Below, one piece after another: positions 16,033 to 24,180 of a stretch of 32,111 bases of DNA; positions within the stretch are counted from its first letter, which is position 1; every line of letters begins with the position of its first letter. The notes under the pieces are model-generated. The model saw only the letters and a list, made by a program, of their open reading frames with translations, was not told where the DNA came from and did no database searches. The stretch lies in the NCBI GenBank assembly GCA_031372765.1, contig JANMLW010000028.1, positions 1-32,111 of the forward strand, in the 5' to 3' direction. The stretch comes from JADCCX01 sp031372765 (GTDB lineage: Bacteria > Pseudomonadota > Alphaproteobacteria > Rhizobiales > Beijerinckiaceae). The position numbers and the translations under genes were made by a program.

Positions 16033-17178
16033 CCGGAACAACCGCGCCGCATAAATCTTGACGCCAAGGGCAGTGGCAGTCCCAGCCAGTGCAAACACGC
16101 CCCAGACCCAGCCGTGCAGACTGCCTGAGACAATGCCGGAGAAGAAGGCGCCGATGTTGCAGCCAACGGAAAGCCGCGCACCAAAACCCATGATCAAACC
16201 TCCGGTCAGCGACAGCAGCAAGTGCCTGAGCGGCAAACCGCCCCGGACGGCAAAGCGCCCGGTAAGGCCCGCAGCAAGCATGGCACCGGCAATGACACCA
16301 AGATCGATCACAGAGGCCGCATCAGAAAAAATGCTCTTCTCCAGAACATCTGGATTAGCCGCCCAGTGGCCCCAGAAGCTGACATCCTCGCCTGTGAAAG
16401 CGACAATCTTGGACCCCCACAGGGCATAAGCCGAGATCAGCGCCCAGGGACGTCCTGAGAGCAACACAATGAGGATGGCTGCGATACCAAGGCCGATGGC
16501 TCCCCACAGCATCGGCCAGCGACCCAGCAGGGCAGTGCCAGCGGTATGGTCCACCAGCAGGCCTTCAAGGTGGCCGCGGCGACGCATTTCATAGAGTGAG
16601 GCCAGTGCAATCATCGTGCCTGTGATGGCAAGATGTACTGCCACCGCACCGTAACCGCCAAGGCTGTGCGTCAATGAAACGGTCGGAATGATGGTCCAAA
16701 GGGACCATATGTCGAAGGTTGCGGCCGCCGCCGTGACACCAATCACAAAGCCGACAATGGTGACAACCGAGCGCAGGCTGCCGCTGGCAGCAGCGAACAT
16801 GGAGCCAGAGGCGCAGGCACCGGCGACCTGCATGCCGATACCAAACAGGAAAGCGCCCAGAATGACTGCGATGCCAACCGGGGCCAATGCGCCGCGATAG
16901 GCACCGTCACCAAAGGCAATCAGGGGCAGGACAACCGCACCGACGACAGCAAACATGAGAAGCTGCACACGCAGACCGTGGCTGCGCCCTTCCATAACCA
17001 GTGCCCGCCAAGAGGCGGTGAAGCCAAAGGATGCCTGTAACAGGGACACCCCTGCCAGCGCGCCTGCCAGTGCCAGACCGGCGAAGGCAAGACCGCCATG
17101 AGCATGGCCAGCCAGTGCAAGGGCCACGAGCGCGAGCGAAGCAAGAAGCGTTGGAATGGGCTGCAGAGCGCGTGTCAT
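15952..17178 (-). CDS. YeeE/YedE-family sulfur (thiosulfate) transporter
   Basis: This is a polytopic inner-membrane protein of 408 residues with about ten predicted spans. The family includes TsuA/YeeE, which imports thiosulfate through a path lined with conserved cysteines. Two matching cysteine motifs are visible: GIGMQVAGACASGSMF (Cys about 122) and FGARLSVGCNIGAFFSG (Cys about 340). The corresponding N-terminal segment (SFGFTASWRALVMEG) has no cysteine, so the transport mechanism may differ from the three-cysteine type. The C-terminal Ala/Thr-rich tail is encoded opposite the glycine-rich tail of the neighbouring gene. GGAA precedes the ATG. A divergent MOSC gene suggests a shared sulfur role. 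The substrate is inferred. Confidence 0.88.
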   Translation of the reverse strand: MTRALQPIPTLLASLALVALALAGHAHGGLAFAGLALAGALAGVSLLQASFGFTASWRALVMEGRSHGLRVQLLMFAVVGAVVLPLIAFGDGAYRGALAPVGIAVILGAFLFGIGMQVAGACASGSMFAAASGSLRSVVTIVGFVIGVTAAAATFDIWSLWTIIPTVSLTHSLGGYGAVAVHLAITGTMIALASLYEMRRRGHLEGLLVDHTAGTALLGRWPMLWGAIGLGIAAILIVLLSGRPWALISAYALWGSKIVAFTGEDVSFWGHWAANPDVLEKSIFSDAASVIDLGVIAGAMLAAGLTGRFAVRGGLPLRHLLLSLTGGLIMGFGARLSVGCNIGAFFSGIVSGSLHGWVWGVFALAGTATALGVKIYAARLFRSDITARGETISAAATTAAPASAVPTT

Positions 17179-17354
17179 GGCTTAATTCCACATAATAAAA
17201 ATGATTTTACTTTTATAATATACATTTTTTGTAGATATTTACAAGAGACGTAAAATACATTAAATTAATGTTATATAATGCCCTCTTCTGACAACACGGC
17301 TGACAGGCTTGTGTGGGGATGACATTGCTTGTTCAACAATGTTAAATCCGCAAG
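17179..17354. promoter_or_regulatory. AT-rich divergent control region between yeeE-like and MOSC genes
   Basis: This 176-bp gap is strikingly AT-rich compared with its surroundings. It contains a perfect 13-base palindrome, CATTAA-A-TTAATG (17258-17270), and TTGTA-GATATT-TACAA (17229-17244). AT-rich palindromes are typical targets of small ArsR-type sulfur-responsive repressors such as BigR/SqrR, but no such regulator is encoded in the window. It probably holds promoters for both genes. Confidence 0.5.
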
Positions 17355-17951
17355 ATGATCACATATTCCGCTTTTCGCCTGCAAGGCCGTGTTGAAGGCC
17401 TCTTCAAAACACATACGGCCAGGCACTTTGAAACTGAAAGTGTCGATCAGCTTGGACTGAGCTTTGGTGGCATAGATGGCGACCGGCATGGCGGCTATAC
17501 CCGCAAGTCGGGTGGCCGTGAACCGTGGTATCCACGCGGCACCGAAATGCGCAACGAGCGGCAGCTCAGTCTGCTCAGCCCACAGGATATGACCGCGATT
17601 GCCTCAGGCCTTGGTGTGGACACGGTGCAGCCCGAATGGATTGGCGGCAATCTGCTGATTGGTGGCATTCCAGACTTCACGCAGTTGCCGCCACGTACCT
17701 GCCTGTTCTTTGCGGGAGGCGTAACCATCCGCATTGACGGATTGAACGTACCTTGCCGATTATCGGGCCGGGCCATTGCGGCGCATTATCCCGAAAAGAA
17801 CAATCTCGATCTGGACTTTGTCAAGGTGGCCCGCCACCTGCGCGGGCTTGTAGGCTGGGTAGAAAAGCCCGGTACAATCACCATGGGCGAGGCTGTTGAG
17901 GTGCGCGTGCCCGAGCAGCGCCTCTACGAGATCAATCACCCAGCCATTTGA
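17355..17951 (+). CDS. MOSC-domain protein
   Basis: This 198-residue protein carries a MOSC (molybdenum cofactor sulfurase C-terminal) beta-barrel fold. Landmarks are GGIDGDRHGGYTRKSGGR near residue 40, ERQLSLLSPQDM near 68, GGNLLIGGI near 97, and the conserved cysteine in LNVPCRLSGRAI (Cys about 134). MOSC proteins are thought to carry or transfer sulfur to metal centres. The ATG at 17355 has only a weak ribosome site. It diverges from the YeeE/YedE-type transporter, which fits a sulfur-handling pair. The last 20 bp overlap the convergent phytase-like gene. Confidence 0.88.
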   Translation: MITYSAFRLQGRVEGLFKTHTARHFETESVDQLGLSFGGIDGDRHGGYTRKSGGREPWYPRGTEMRNERQLSLLSPQDMTAIASGLGVDTVQPEWIGGNLLIGGIPDFTQLPPRTCLFFAGGVTIRIDGLNVPCRLSGRAIAAHYPEKNNLDLDFVKVARHLRGLVGWVEKPGTITMGEAVEVRVPEQRLYEINHPAI

Positions 17952-18987
17952 ACTGCAACAGCAGGATGCGCTGTGCCACGGAATAGTTGTCATCCGACAG
18001 CAGCGTGAATACCGTTTCACCCCGCATGTTCTTGTGAATAGACAGGCCCTCCATGTTGTCGACATGGAAATCCGCGCCGTGCGCCTGGAGCAGAACGTCC
18101 CCATCAACAAGGGCTTCCGGTTTGATATCCACCGTTTTGATGCGCCGCAAACGCATCGCCACGCCGCGCAGGGGCGTGAAAAAACGCTCCAGAACAATCA
18201 GGTCCCCACTGGGCAGAAAATCAAGATCGGTGACATCAAAGCCGTCACTGCGCTTCAGGAAAAACCGGAAACTCTCGTCCCCTTCGGCCTGCATGACAAA
18301 GCCCTCGGTCGCATCATCCGCACCCGATGACCGCTCGGACAGGCCGACAAGACGTCCAGCGTGAATTGACCCTTCAGGCATGATGCCCATGGCCTCGATG
18401 CCACGGTTGGGAGGCCAGCGGCGCACGAAATCCGGCAACCGACGAAAACGGCCTTTGGCGCTCAATCCATCCTGATTGAGATCAAATGCCAGAATGGTAT
18501 GATTCCGCTCGATACCGACATAGGCGGTGTTGCCAGCCAGTGCGAGGCTCTCGGCGTCCCACAGTCCCATGTCCTTCGCACGCTGGCCATCAGGCCCCAG
18601 AACGGGCGCAATCGTCACATTGCGCAGACCATCGGGCTTGCCATCCTTGTAGCTGATCTGGCCGCGTATCCAGTCACCGGTATCTGTCACGGTCAGAAAG
18701 CGCTGACCGTCGGCACCCACGCGGATGGCGGAAAGACCACCAAAATTCGGATGATGCCCGCGCATTTCAAACCCGCCAACGTATTCCAGTGTGCCAAACC
18801 GCGTGATATCTGCCGCACCGCGCCTGAAATGGGGAATGGCATAGCTGGTGACGGCAACCGCTTCCGGCACGCGGTGACGCGACCCGCTGGCACCGCCCTT
18901 GCCTGCCAGAAAGGCCAGCAGCACAACAACCAGAATGGCCGCCGCACCCGAGACAGCCCTTACAAGCCAGCGTGCTGACGATGCCAT
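17932..18987 (-). CDS. phytase-like esterase-domain protein, membrane-anchored or secreted
   Basis: This 351-residue protein has an N-terminal hydrophobic segment (about 12-29, GAAAILVVVLLAFLAG) that may be a signal anchor or signal peptide. The rest looks like the beta-propeller fold called esterase-like activity of phytase: FGGLSAIRVGADGQRFLTVTDTG near 83, the DAESLAL segment near 144, and VDNMEGLSIHKN near 311. Despite the family name, catalytic activity is rarely shown, so the substrate is unknown. Its ATG shares one base with the cobT stop (TGATG), so it is translationally coupled to cobT. That pairing may be historical rather than functional. Confidence 0.82.
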   Translation of the reverse strand: MASSARWLVRAVSGAAAILVVVLLAFLAGKGGASGSRHRVPEAVAVTSYAIPHFRRGAADITRFGTLEYVGGFEMRGHHPNFGGLSAIRVGADGQRFLTVTDTGDWIRGQISYKDGKPDGLRNVTIAPVLGPDGQRAKDMGLWDAESLALAGNTAYVGIERNHTILAFDLNQDGLSAKGRFRRLPDFVRRWPPNRGIEAMGIMPEGSIHAGRLVGLSERSSGADDATEGFVMQAEGDESFRFFLKRSDGFDVTDLDFLPSGDLIVLERFFTPLRGVAMRLRRIKTVDIKPEALVDGDVLLQAHGADFHVDNMEGLSIHKNMRGETVFTLLSDDNYSVAQRILLLQFKWLGD

Positions 18988-20906
18988 CAGTGCAGCCTGC
19001 CGCCGGATTTGCGCGGCGATGCCGTGCGGATGGGGGTCAGTTTATCGTCAAACAGTTCGGCCAGTTTCTCGGTCATCACGCCGCCCAGCTCTTCAGCAAC
19101 AACGATGGTGACAGCCCGGCGATAATAGCGCGTCACATCGTGGCCAATGCCGACCGCGATAAGTTCCACTGGCGAGCGTGTCTCGATCTCTTCGATGATA
19201 CCACGCAGGTGCCGCTCCAGATAATTCCCCGGATTGACCGACAAAGTGGAATCGTCCACCGGCGCACCGTCCGAAATCATCATCAGTATCTTGCGCTGTT
19301 CGGTACGCGCCAGCAGGCGCTTGTGCGCCCAGTCCAGTGCCTCACCATCGATGTTCTCTTTCAGCAAGCCCTCACGCATCATCAGACCCAGATTCTTGCG
19401 GGCGCGTCTCCACGGTGCATCCGCACTCTTGTAGATGATATGGCGCAGATCATTGAGGCGTCCCGGAGCCGCAGGCTTGCCACCCTGCAACCAGGCTTCG
19501 CGTGCCTGGCCGCCTTTCCACTGCTTGGTGGTGAAGCCCAGGATCTCCACCTTGACGCCGCAACGCTCCAGCGTACGCGCCAGAATATCGGCACAGGTCG
19601 CAGCCACTGTAATGGGGCGGCCTCGCATCGACCCGGAATTATCGAGCAGCAGCGTCACCACCGTATCGCGGAAGTTCGTGTCCTTCTCGCGCTTGAAGGA
19701 CAGCGACTGGTAGGGGTCCATGATGATGCGCGGCAGACGCGCCGGATCCAGATATCCCTCTTCCAGATCAAAATTCCAGGCACGGTTCTGCTGGGCCATC
19801 AATCGGCGCTGCAGGCGGTTTGCCAGACGCCCGACCACGCCCTGCAAATGCGAGAGCTGCTTGTCGAGGTAGGAGCGCAGGCGGTCCAGCTCCTCGGCAT
19901 CGCAGAGTTCTTCCGCCTGAATGGTCTCGTCGAATTTCTGCGTGAAAGCCTTGTAGTCGGTGATGCGCGGATCACCGCCCGCGTGCATCGGCGGGCGCTT
20001 GGCCTCGGCAGGCTCCTCGGAATCACCATCCTCCATGTCTTCCGACATGTCACCGGGTGGGGCATCGGCAGCCTCAAGCGCACCTTCCTGCAGTTGTTCG
20101 GAGGCTTCATCCGTCTCCTGCATGTCCATGCCCTCCTGGGACTGGTCCTGCTCCGGTTCGCCGTCTCCGCTATCGTTGTCCTTCTCGGAATTGTTGTTGT
20201 TGTCCTCGTCGTCATCCGTCTGATCGTTGAACTGGGCTTCATCGGCCATGTCGAGTTGCTGCAATACGCCTTGCAACGCCTTGGCGAACTTTTGCTGATC
20301 CTCGATGGTGCCAGCAAGGCCGTCCAGTTCCTTGCCGGCTTTCTGCTCGATCATATCCCGCCACAGATCGACGATCTTCTGGGCAGGCTGCGGCGGCTTG
20401 AGGCCGGTCAGGCGTTCGCGCACCATCATCGCCACGGCATCCTCGAAAGGCGCATCGGCCTTGTCGGTGATGTCATCAAAATGACCGCGATAATAATGGT
20501 CTTCCAGCTTGGCGGAAAGATTACCCGCCACACCCACCATGCGGCGTGCGCCGATGGCCTCTACGCGGGCCTGCTCGACAGCATCGAACACGGCGCGCCC
20601 CGCCTCGTTTGTCGGGGCCATCTTGCGGTGCAGGCCGGTGTTGTGCAGCGCCAGCTTTAGCGCCATGGAATCGGCGTGTCCACGCACGATAGCCGCTTCC
20701 GCCGGTCCCATCTTGCGCGGTGGCTCCGGCAACCGCGCCTTTGCCCCTTCACCGTGGCCCACGAGCGAGGGCTTGTCGGTGGCGAAGGTCACCTCCATCT
20801 CGCGCGTCTGCGCCAGAGCGCGCAGGGCGGAGGCCACGGCCTGCTTGAACGGCTCGTTGGGCTGGGGTGCGGGCTGGCCCGGCTTGCGGTTGGACGAAAC
20901 GGACAT
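18987..20906 (-). CDS. cobT: aerobic cobaltochelatase subunit CobT
   Basis: CobT works with CobS and CobN to insert cobalt into hydrogenobyrinate a,c-diamide in aerobic cobalamin synthesis. The 639-residue product has a helical N-terminal half, a very acidic low-complexity linker (about residues 220-300), and a C-terminal von Willebrand A domain with the MIDAS motif LLDNSGSM near 422-427. SDGAPVDDST and YKSADAPWRRARKN complete the family pattern. The ATG at 20906 was chosen over a GTG at 20918; both lack strong ribosome sites. Its usual partner cobS is 764 bp upstream, separated by a toxin-antitoxin pair, and cobN is not in the window. Confidence 0.95.
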   Translation of the reverse strand: MSVSSNRKPGQPAPQPNEPFKQAVASALRALAQTREMEVTFATDKPSLVGHGEGAKARLPEPPRKMGPAEAAIVRGHADSMALKLALHNTGLHRKMAPTNEAGRAVFDAVEQARVEAIGARRMVGVAGNLSAKLEDHYYRGHFDDITDKADAPFEDAVAMMVRERLTGLKPPQPAQKIVDLWRDMIEQKAGKELDGLAGTIEDQQKFAKALQGVLQQLDMADEAQFNDQTDDDEDNNNNSEKDNDSGDGEPEQDQSQEGMDMQETDEASEQLQEGALEAADAPPGDMSEDMEDGDSEEPAEAKRPPMHAGGDPRITDYKAFTQKFDETIQAEELCDAEELDRLRSYLDKQLSHLQGVVGRLANRLQRRLMAQQNRAWNFDLEEGYLDPARLPRIIMDPYQSLSFKREKDTNFRDTVVTLLLDNSGSMRGRPITVAATCADILARTLERCGVKVEILGFTTKQWKGGQAREAWLQGGKPAAPGRLNDLRHIIYKSADAPWRRARKNLGLMMREGLLKENIDGEALDWAHKRLLARTEQRKILMMISDGAPVDDSTLSVNPGNYLERHLRGIIEEIETRSPVELIAVGIGHDVTRYYRRAVTIVVAEELGGVMTEKLAELFDDKLTPIRTASPRKSGGRLH

Positions 20907-20962
20907 GGAAAGACTCACGGGAAAGCGCTGTCTGGCGAAAGTATTCCTGACCTACAATCAGA

Positions 20963-21346
20963 CTAGCGCAATGTCACGGGGTGATCGGCCAATGCACGGT
21001 CCACTGTGACAAAACGCATGCCCTCGATCTGGGCTTGTGCGAGCAGGAGCCGGTCGAAGGGATCGCGGGTGGGGGGAAGGGGATCGGGTTCGGCGACGGC
21101 GTGCTCTGATTTGAGCATCAGAATTGAAACATGCTGCTGGTTGAGTGTGGTGACCATTTTATTCAGTGGAACCCTCGAGCTTAGCTTCTCCAGCCGTACC
21201 TTGATGGCTATCTCCCAAAGGCTCACGACGCTGGCGCGATTGAGTGTGTAAGGCGATCGAATGACGTCGACGAATTGGGGGAAGTCACGCTCCAACCGTC
21301 GTTCCATGACACTCAACAAGATATGGGTGTCCAGTAGCAGGATCAT
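20963..21346 (-). CDS. PIN-domain toxin (VapC-like ribonuclease)
   Basis: This 127-residue PIN-domain protein is predicted to be a metal-dependent RNase toxin. The acidic residues of the active site are present: LLLDTHILL (Asp 6), VSLWEIAIK (Glu 45), RDPFDRLLLAQAQ (Asp 95 and 98) and VTVDRAL (Asp 116). SLWEIAIK is typical of the group paired with Phd/YefM-type antitoxins. Its ATG overlaps the antitoxin stop by four bases (ATGA). No residue change suggests inactivation. It ends 44-56 bp before the cobT start, inside the cobalamin block, and by eye has a lower GC content than cobS and cobT, consistent with acquisition. Confidence 0.9.
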   Translation of the reverse strand: MILLLDTHILLSVMERRLERDFPQFVDVIRSPYTLNRASVVSLWEIAIKVRLEKLSSRVPLNKMVTTLNQQHVSILMLKSEHAVAEPDPLPPTRDPFDRLLLAQAQIEGMRFVTVDRALADHPVTLR

Positions 21347-21627
21347 CCAATATCACGCGGTTTGGGCTCGGGCAGAGGGTGCAGAAGGAAATCCTCAGGC
21401 AATGGGTCATCAAAGTCGTCCGCCATGACAAACAATGGGCCTTCGATACCGAGGGACTGGAGATAGGCCTCACCAGCCTCATAATTGATCCCGCCTTTTT
21501 CTTTATGCGGCACAATATCAAAAACAGGCTTGCCGTTGCGCGTGATAACGATGCGCTCACCGGCCTCGGCGCGACGGCCAAGCTCGATGAATTTGTTTTT
21601 TGCGTCGCGGGTTGAAACGGTATTCAT
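21343..21627 (-). CDS. Phd/YefM-family antitoxin
   Basis: This 94-residue protein has the Phd/YefM N-terminal DNA-binding fold, MNTVSTRDAKNKFIELGRRA, followed by GERIVITRNGKPVFDIVPH. Its acidic, proline-rich C-terminus (DDFDDPLPEDFLLHPLPEP) would wrap around and block the toxin. The ATG at 21627 was used; a TTG one codon upstream is also open. A 24-bp perfect palindrome lies only six bases before the start codon and is the probable autoregulatory operator. It is the first gene of the pair with the PIN toxin. Confidence 0.9.
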   Translation of the reverse strand: MNTVSTRDAKNKFIELGRRAEAGERIVITRNGKPVFDIVPHKEKGGINYEAGEAYLQSLGIEGPLFVMADDFDDPLPEDFLLHPLPEPKPRDIG

Positions 21628-21633
21628 CAATGC

Positions 21634-21657
21634 ATTGTAGCCACATGTGGCTACAAT
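21634..21657. promoter_or_regulatory. 24-bp perfect palindrome, probable antitoxin operator
   Basis: ATTGTAGCCACA is followed directly by its exact reverse complement. It lies between the cobS stop (21670) and the antitoxin ATG (21627). Phd/YefM antitoxins bind palindromes at their own promoters, so this is very likely the operator. Its position means it may also influence transcription that reads from cobS toward cobT. Confidence 0.8.
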
Positions 21658-21669
21658 TTCAAGCCTCCC

Positions 21670-22647
21670 TCAGCTCAGCGCCACATTCACCGTGGTTTCC
21701 TTCAACTCCACACCAAAGGCCCGCTGATAGAACTCCGCCACCAGGCCGCGCTCCAGTTCGTCGCATTTGTTGAGGAAGGTCAGTCGGAAGGCATAGGCGA
21801 TATCCTTGAAGATTTCGGCATTCTCGGCCCAGGTGATGACCGTGCGTGGGGACATGACGGTGGAGAGATCCCCGTTGATGAAAGCGTTGCGCGTGAGATC
21901 GGCCACGCGCACCATCTTGTTGACGATGTCCTTGCCTTCCTTGCCGGTGTAATGCTTGGCCTTGGCCAGCACGATGTTCACCTCGGCATCATGGGGCAGG
22001 TAGTTCAGCACCGCCACGATGTTCCAGCGGTCCATCTGCGCCTGGTTGATCTGCTGCGTTCCGTGATAAAGCCCCGATGTATCGCCCAGACCGATGGTGT
22101 TCGCCGTGGCAAACAGGCGGAAAGCTCCGTGCGGACGGATGACGCGGCTCTGGTCCAGGAGGGTCAGGCGACCCGCGCTTTCCAGCACGCGCTGGATGAC
22201 GAACATCACATCCGGGCGCCCGGCGTCGTATTCATCGAAAACAAGGGCCACATTGTTCTGGTAGGCCCAGGGGAGGATACCATCCTTGAACTCGGTGATC
22301 TGCTTGCCATCCTTCAGCACGATCGCATCCTTGCCGATGAGATCGATACGCGAAACATGGCTGTCGAGGTTGATGCGCACGCAGGGCCAGTTGAGGCGCG
22401 CCGCCACCTGCTCGATATGGGTGGATTTGCCCGTGCCGTGAAAGCCGGTGACCATGACGCGGCGGTTATGGGCAAAACCCGCCAGAATCGCCAGCGTGGT
22501 GTCCTTGTCGAAAAGATAATCAGGATCGGTATCAGGCACCGCCCCTTCCGCCTTGGAATAGGCAGGAACCATCATGTCGGAATCGATGCCAAACACCTTG
22601 CGGACAGAAACCTTGGTGTCGGGTAAACCAGTCGCAGCAGTCATCAT
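21670..22647 (-). CDS. cobS: aerobic cobaltochelatase subunit CobS
   Basis: CobS is the AAA+ ATPase subunit of the CobNST cobaltochelatase; it forms a hexameric complex with CobT. The 325-residue product starts with the family N-terminus (KVFGIDSDMMVPAYS). It has Walker A TGFHGTGKST (about 67-76), Walker B ALVFDEYDA (Asp 138, Glu 139), ATANTIGLGDTSGLYHGT as sensor 1 region, and a C-terminal helical lid. GGAG lies 5 bases before the double ATG. The J-domain gene is upstream on the same strand. The normally adjacent cobT is displaced by the toxin-antitoxin pair. Confidence 0.97.
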   Translation of the reverse strand: MMTAATGLPDTKVSVRKVFGIDSDMMVPAYSKAEGAVPDTDPDYLFDKDTTLAILAGFAHNRRVMVTGFHGTGKSTHIEQVAARLNWPCVRINLDSHVSRIDLIGKDAIVLKDGKQITEFKDGILPWAYQNNVALVFDEYDAGRPDVMFVIQRVLESAGRLTLLDQSRVIRPHGAFRLFATANTIGLGDTSGLYHGTQQINQAQMDRWNIVAVLNYLPHDAEVNIVLAKAKHYTGKEGKDIVNKMVRVADLTRNAFINGDLSTVMSPRTVITWAENAEIFKDIAYAFRLTFLNKCDELERGLVAEFYQRAFGVELKETTVNVALS

Positions 22648-22765
22648 TCATTCTCCAGTCCCGCATCCTTTGCCGGTTGCAGGCACAAGTTTCAAGCCCG
22701 ACAAGACGTGTTGTCTCAATCCAGTTGCCGCACCTGATCAGGGAGATCGGGAAAAGGCGGGAGCG

Positions 22766-23374
22766 TCAGACGTGGCCAGCTGATCGCAGCGTATTATAAG
22801 CCTTGAGAATCTCACGCAATTTTTCTTCACGTGATCGATCACCGTTATTTGCATCAGGATGCAGCTGTTTCACCCAGCTCTTGTATTTGGCACGTATCTG
22901 TTCGGGTTTCGCCGTGTCATCCAGATGCAGGATGTCGAGCGCCTTGAGCGCCAGTTTGCCATACAGTTTTTTGGTTTCTTCCGCCGGAACAGGCTTTTGC
23001 TGACGCGTGGCCTCGCTGAACATGCCCAGCGGATCATTGGTTCCTGGCCCGTTGGTAGAGGTGGAACCGTTGCCCTTGGCCTTGACCCCGATGGTCCAGG
23101 TTGGGCGATGACCGGTCAGCGCGTCTTTCTGGAAATCCGAAATCGCATTATCGGTCATACCTTGAAAATAATTGTAGCCCTTGTTGTAGGACTGCACGTG
23201 GCCAAGACAGAGATAGATATACTGTCCTTCGCGGTTGCGCCCCATCGGGGCCTTGTAGTCACCCGGATTCTGGCAGCCCGGATGCTGGCAGGTGCGTTCA
23301 GCCGCGCGCGCTTTTGCCTCCGCTTCTTCGGTGCGGATTCTTATACGGGCAAAGAGGGGCGACTTCAAATCCAT
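22766..23374 (-). CDS. C-terminal J-domain protein
   Basis: This 202-residue protein begins at MDLKSPLFARIRIR, the usual start in relatives; an earlier ATG 39 bases upstream is less likely. Residues 25-75 hold four possible metal ligands (CQHPGC then LCLGH). The segment VQSYNKGYNYFQGM follows, then a Gly/Ser/Asn-rich linker, and a J-domain at about 140-202 with the HPD motif in KQLHPDANNG. It is a DnaK co-chaperone by domain, with unknown clients. Its place beside cobS and divergent from bolA is one I recall for Rhizobiales. The gap to bolA is 86 bp and likely carries both promoters. Confidence 0.88.
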   Translation of the reverse strand: MDLKSPLFARIRIRTEEAEAKARAAERTCQHPGCQNPGDYKAPMGRNREGQYIYLCLGHVQSYNKGYNYFQGMTDNAISDFQKDALTGHRPTWTIGVKAKGNGSTSTNGPGTNDPLGMFSEATRQQKPVPAEETKKLYGKLALKALDILHLDDTAKPEQIRAKYKSWVKQLHPDANNGDRSREEKLREILKAYNTLRSAGHV

Positions 23375-23460
23375 GCAGTAGGGGTGTATGGGGCTGGACA
23401 GACGCTTCGGCAAGAACCTAGACGTCGCAGCGTGTTAAAATTTGCAGGGTAGCAGGGTGC

Positions 23461-23724
23461 ATGACGGACATGAAAAAAACGATAACAGACAGCCTCACGC
23501 AGGCCTTCTCACCCAAGTCCCTTGAGGTGATCGACGAGAGTGACCAGCACGCCGGACATGGTGGTTGGCGCGAGGGGCAGACCACCCACGTGCGTATCCG
23601 CATCACCAGCGCCACTTTCGCTGGCAAATCACGCGTTGCCATTCACAGGGAGGTCAACACGGCTCTGGCCTCAGCGTTCGAGGCGGGCCTGCATGCACTG
23701 GCGATCGAGGCAAAGGCAGTGTGA
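23461..23724 (+). CDS. bolA: BolA-family protein
   Basis: This 87-residue protein has the BolA fold: an N-terminal helix (KKTITDSLTQAFSPKSLEVI), then DESDQHAGHGG with the histidine that can share an iron-sulfur cluster with monothiol glutaredoxins. THVRIRITSATFAGKSRVAIHREVN and the C-terminal helix ALASAFEAGLHALAIEA follow. BolA proteins work in iron-sulfur trafficking and stress regulation. An ATG nine bases downstream is an alternative start. Its stop codon directly abuts the stop of convergent irr, with no base between them, placing two iron-related genes back to back. Confidence 0.92.
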   Translation: MTDMKKTITDSLTQAFSPKSLEVIDESDQHAGHGGWREGQTTHVRIRITSATFAGKSRVAIHREVNTALASAFEAGLHALAIEAKAV

Positions 23725-24180
23725 TCAGCGTTTCTTGCGCAGCCGCACGATCACGTCGATCTTTTCGATCTCCATCCCATCGGGCACTTCGGGCAAGTTG
23801 GTGACAGACAAGCCAGGACCCGGAATATCCATCATGCGGTCTTCCCCCTCGATGAAGAAGTGATGATGGTCCGAGGTGTTGGTATCAAAGTAGGTTTTGG
23901 CACCATCCATGGCGACCTGACGCAGAAGACCGGCTTCCTTGAACTGGTGCAGGGTGTTGTAGACCGTTGCAAGAGACACAGGCACACGCGCCTTGGTTGC
24001 TTCCTCGTGCAGTGCTTCCGCACTGACATGACGGTCACCCTTTCCAAACAGCATCCAGCCCAGCGCTATGCGCTGACGCGTCGGGCGCAAGCCCGCTTCG
24101 CGCAACCGCCCCTTGAGCGAATGCACGGGACAGCCCGAACGCTCAACAGGAAGAAGCTCTTTTATCGTGATCTGATCCAT
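23725..24180 (-). CDS. irr: iron response regulator Irr (Fur superfamily)
   Basis: Irr represses or activates iron and heme genes in Rhizobiales and is controlled by heme. With the ATG at 24180 the protein has 151 residues. The heme regulatory motif GCPVH is near residues 16-20, with Cys 17. The winged helix follows (LREAGLRPTRQRIALG, VSLATVYNTLHQFKEAGLL). The histidine cluster HHHFF near 105 corresponds to the second heme site. The C-terminus ends in VRLRKKR, as in Bradyrhizobium Irr. An in-frame ATG six bases upstream and a GTG twelve bases upstream leave the start uncertain. Irr with the GCP motif suggests heme-dependent degradation. Confidence 0.92.
   Translation of the reverse strand: MDQITIKELLPVERSGCPVHSLKGRLREAGLRPTRQRIALGWMLFGKGDRHVSAEALHEEATKARVPVSLATVYNTLHQFKEAGLLRQVAMDGAKTYFDTNTSDHHHFFIEGEDRMMDIPGPGLSVTNLPEVPDGMEIEKIDVIVRLRKKR

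Noticed and set aside
18972..20660. 562-codon open frame on the plus strand opposite cobT
   Set aside because: The product has no recognisable domain; the acidic linker of CobT produces its hydrophobic leucine/valine run. CobT is certain.
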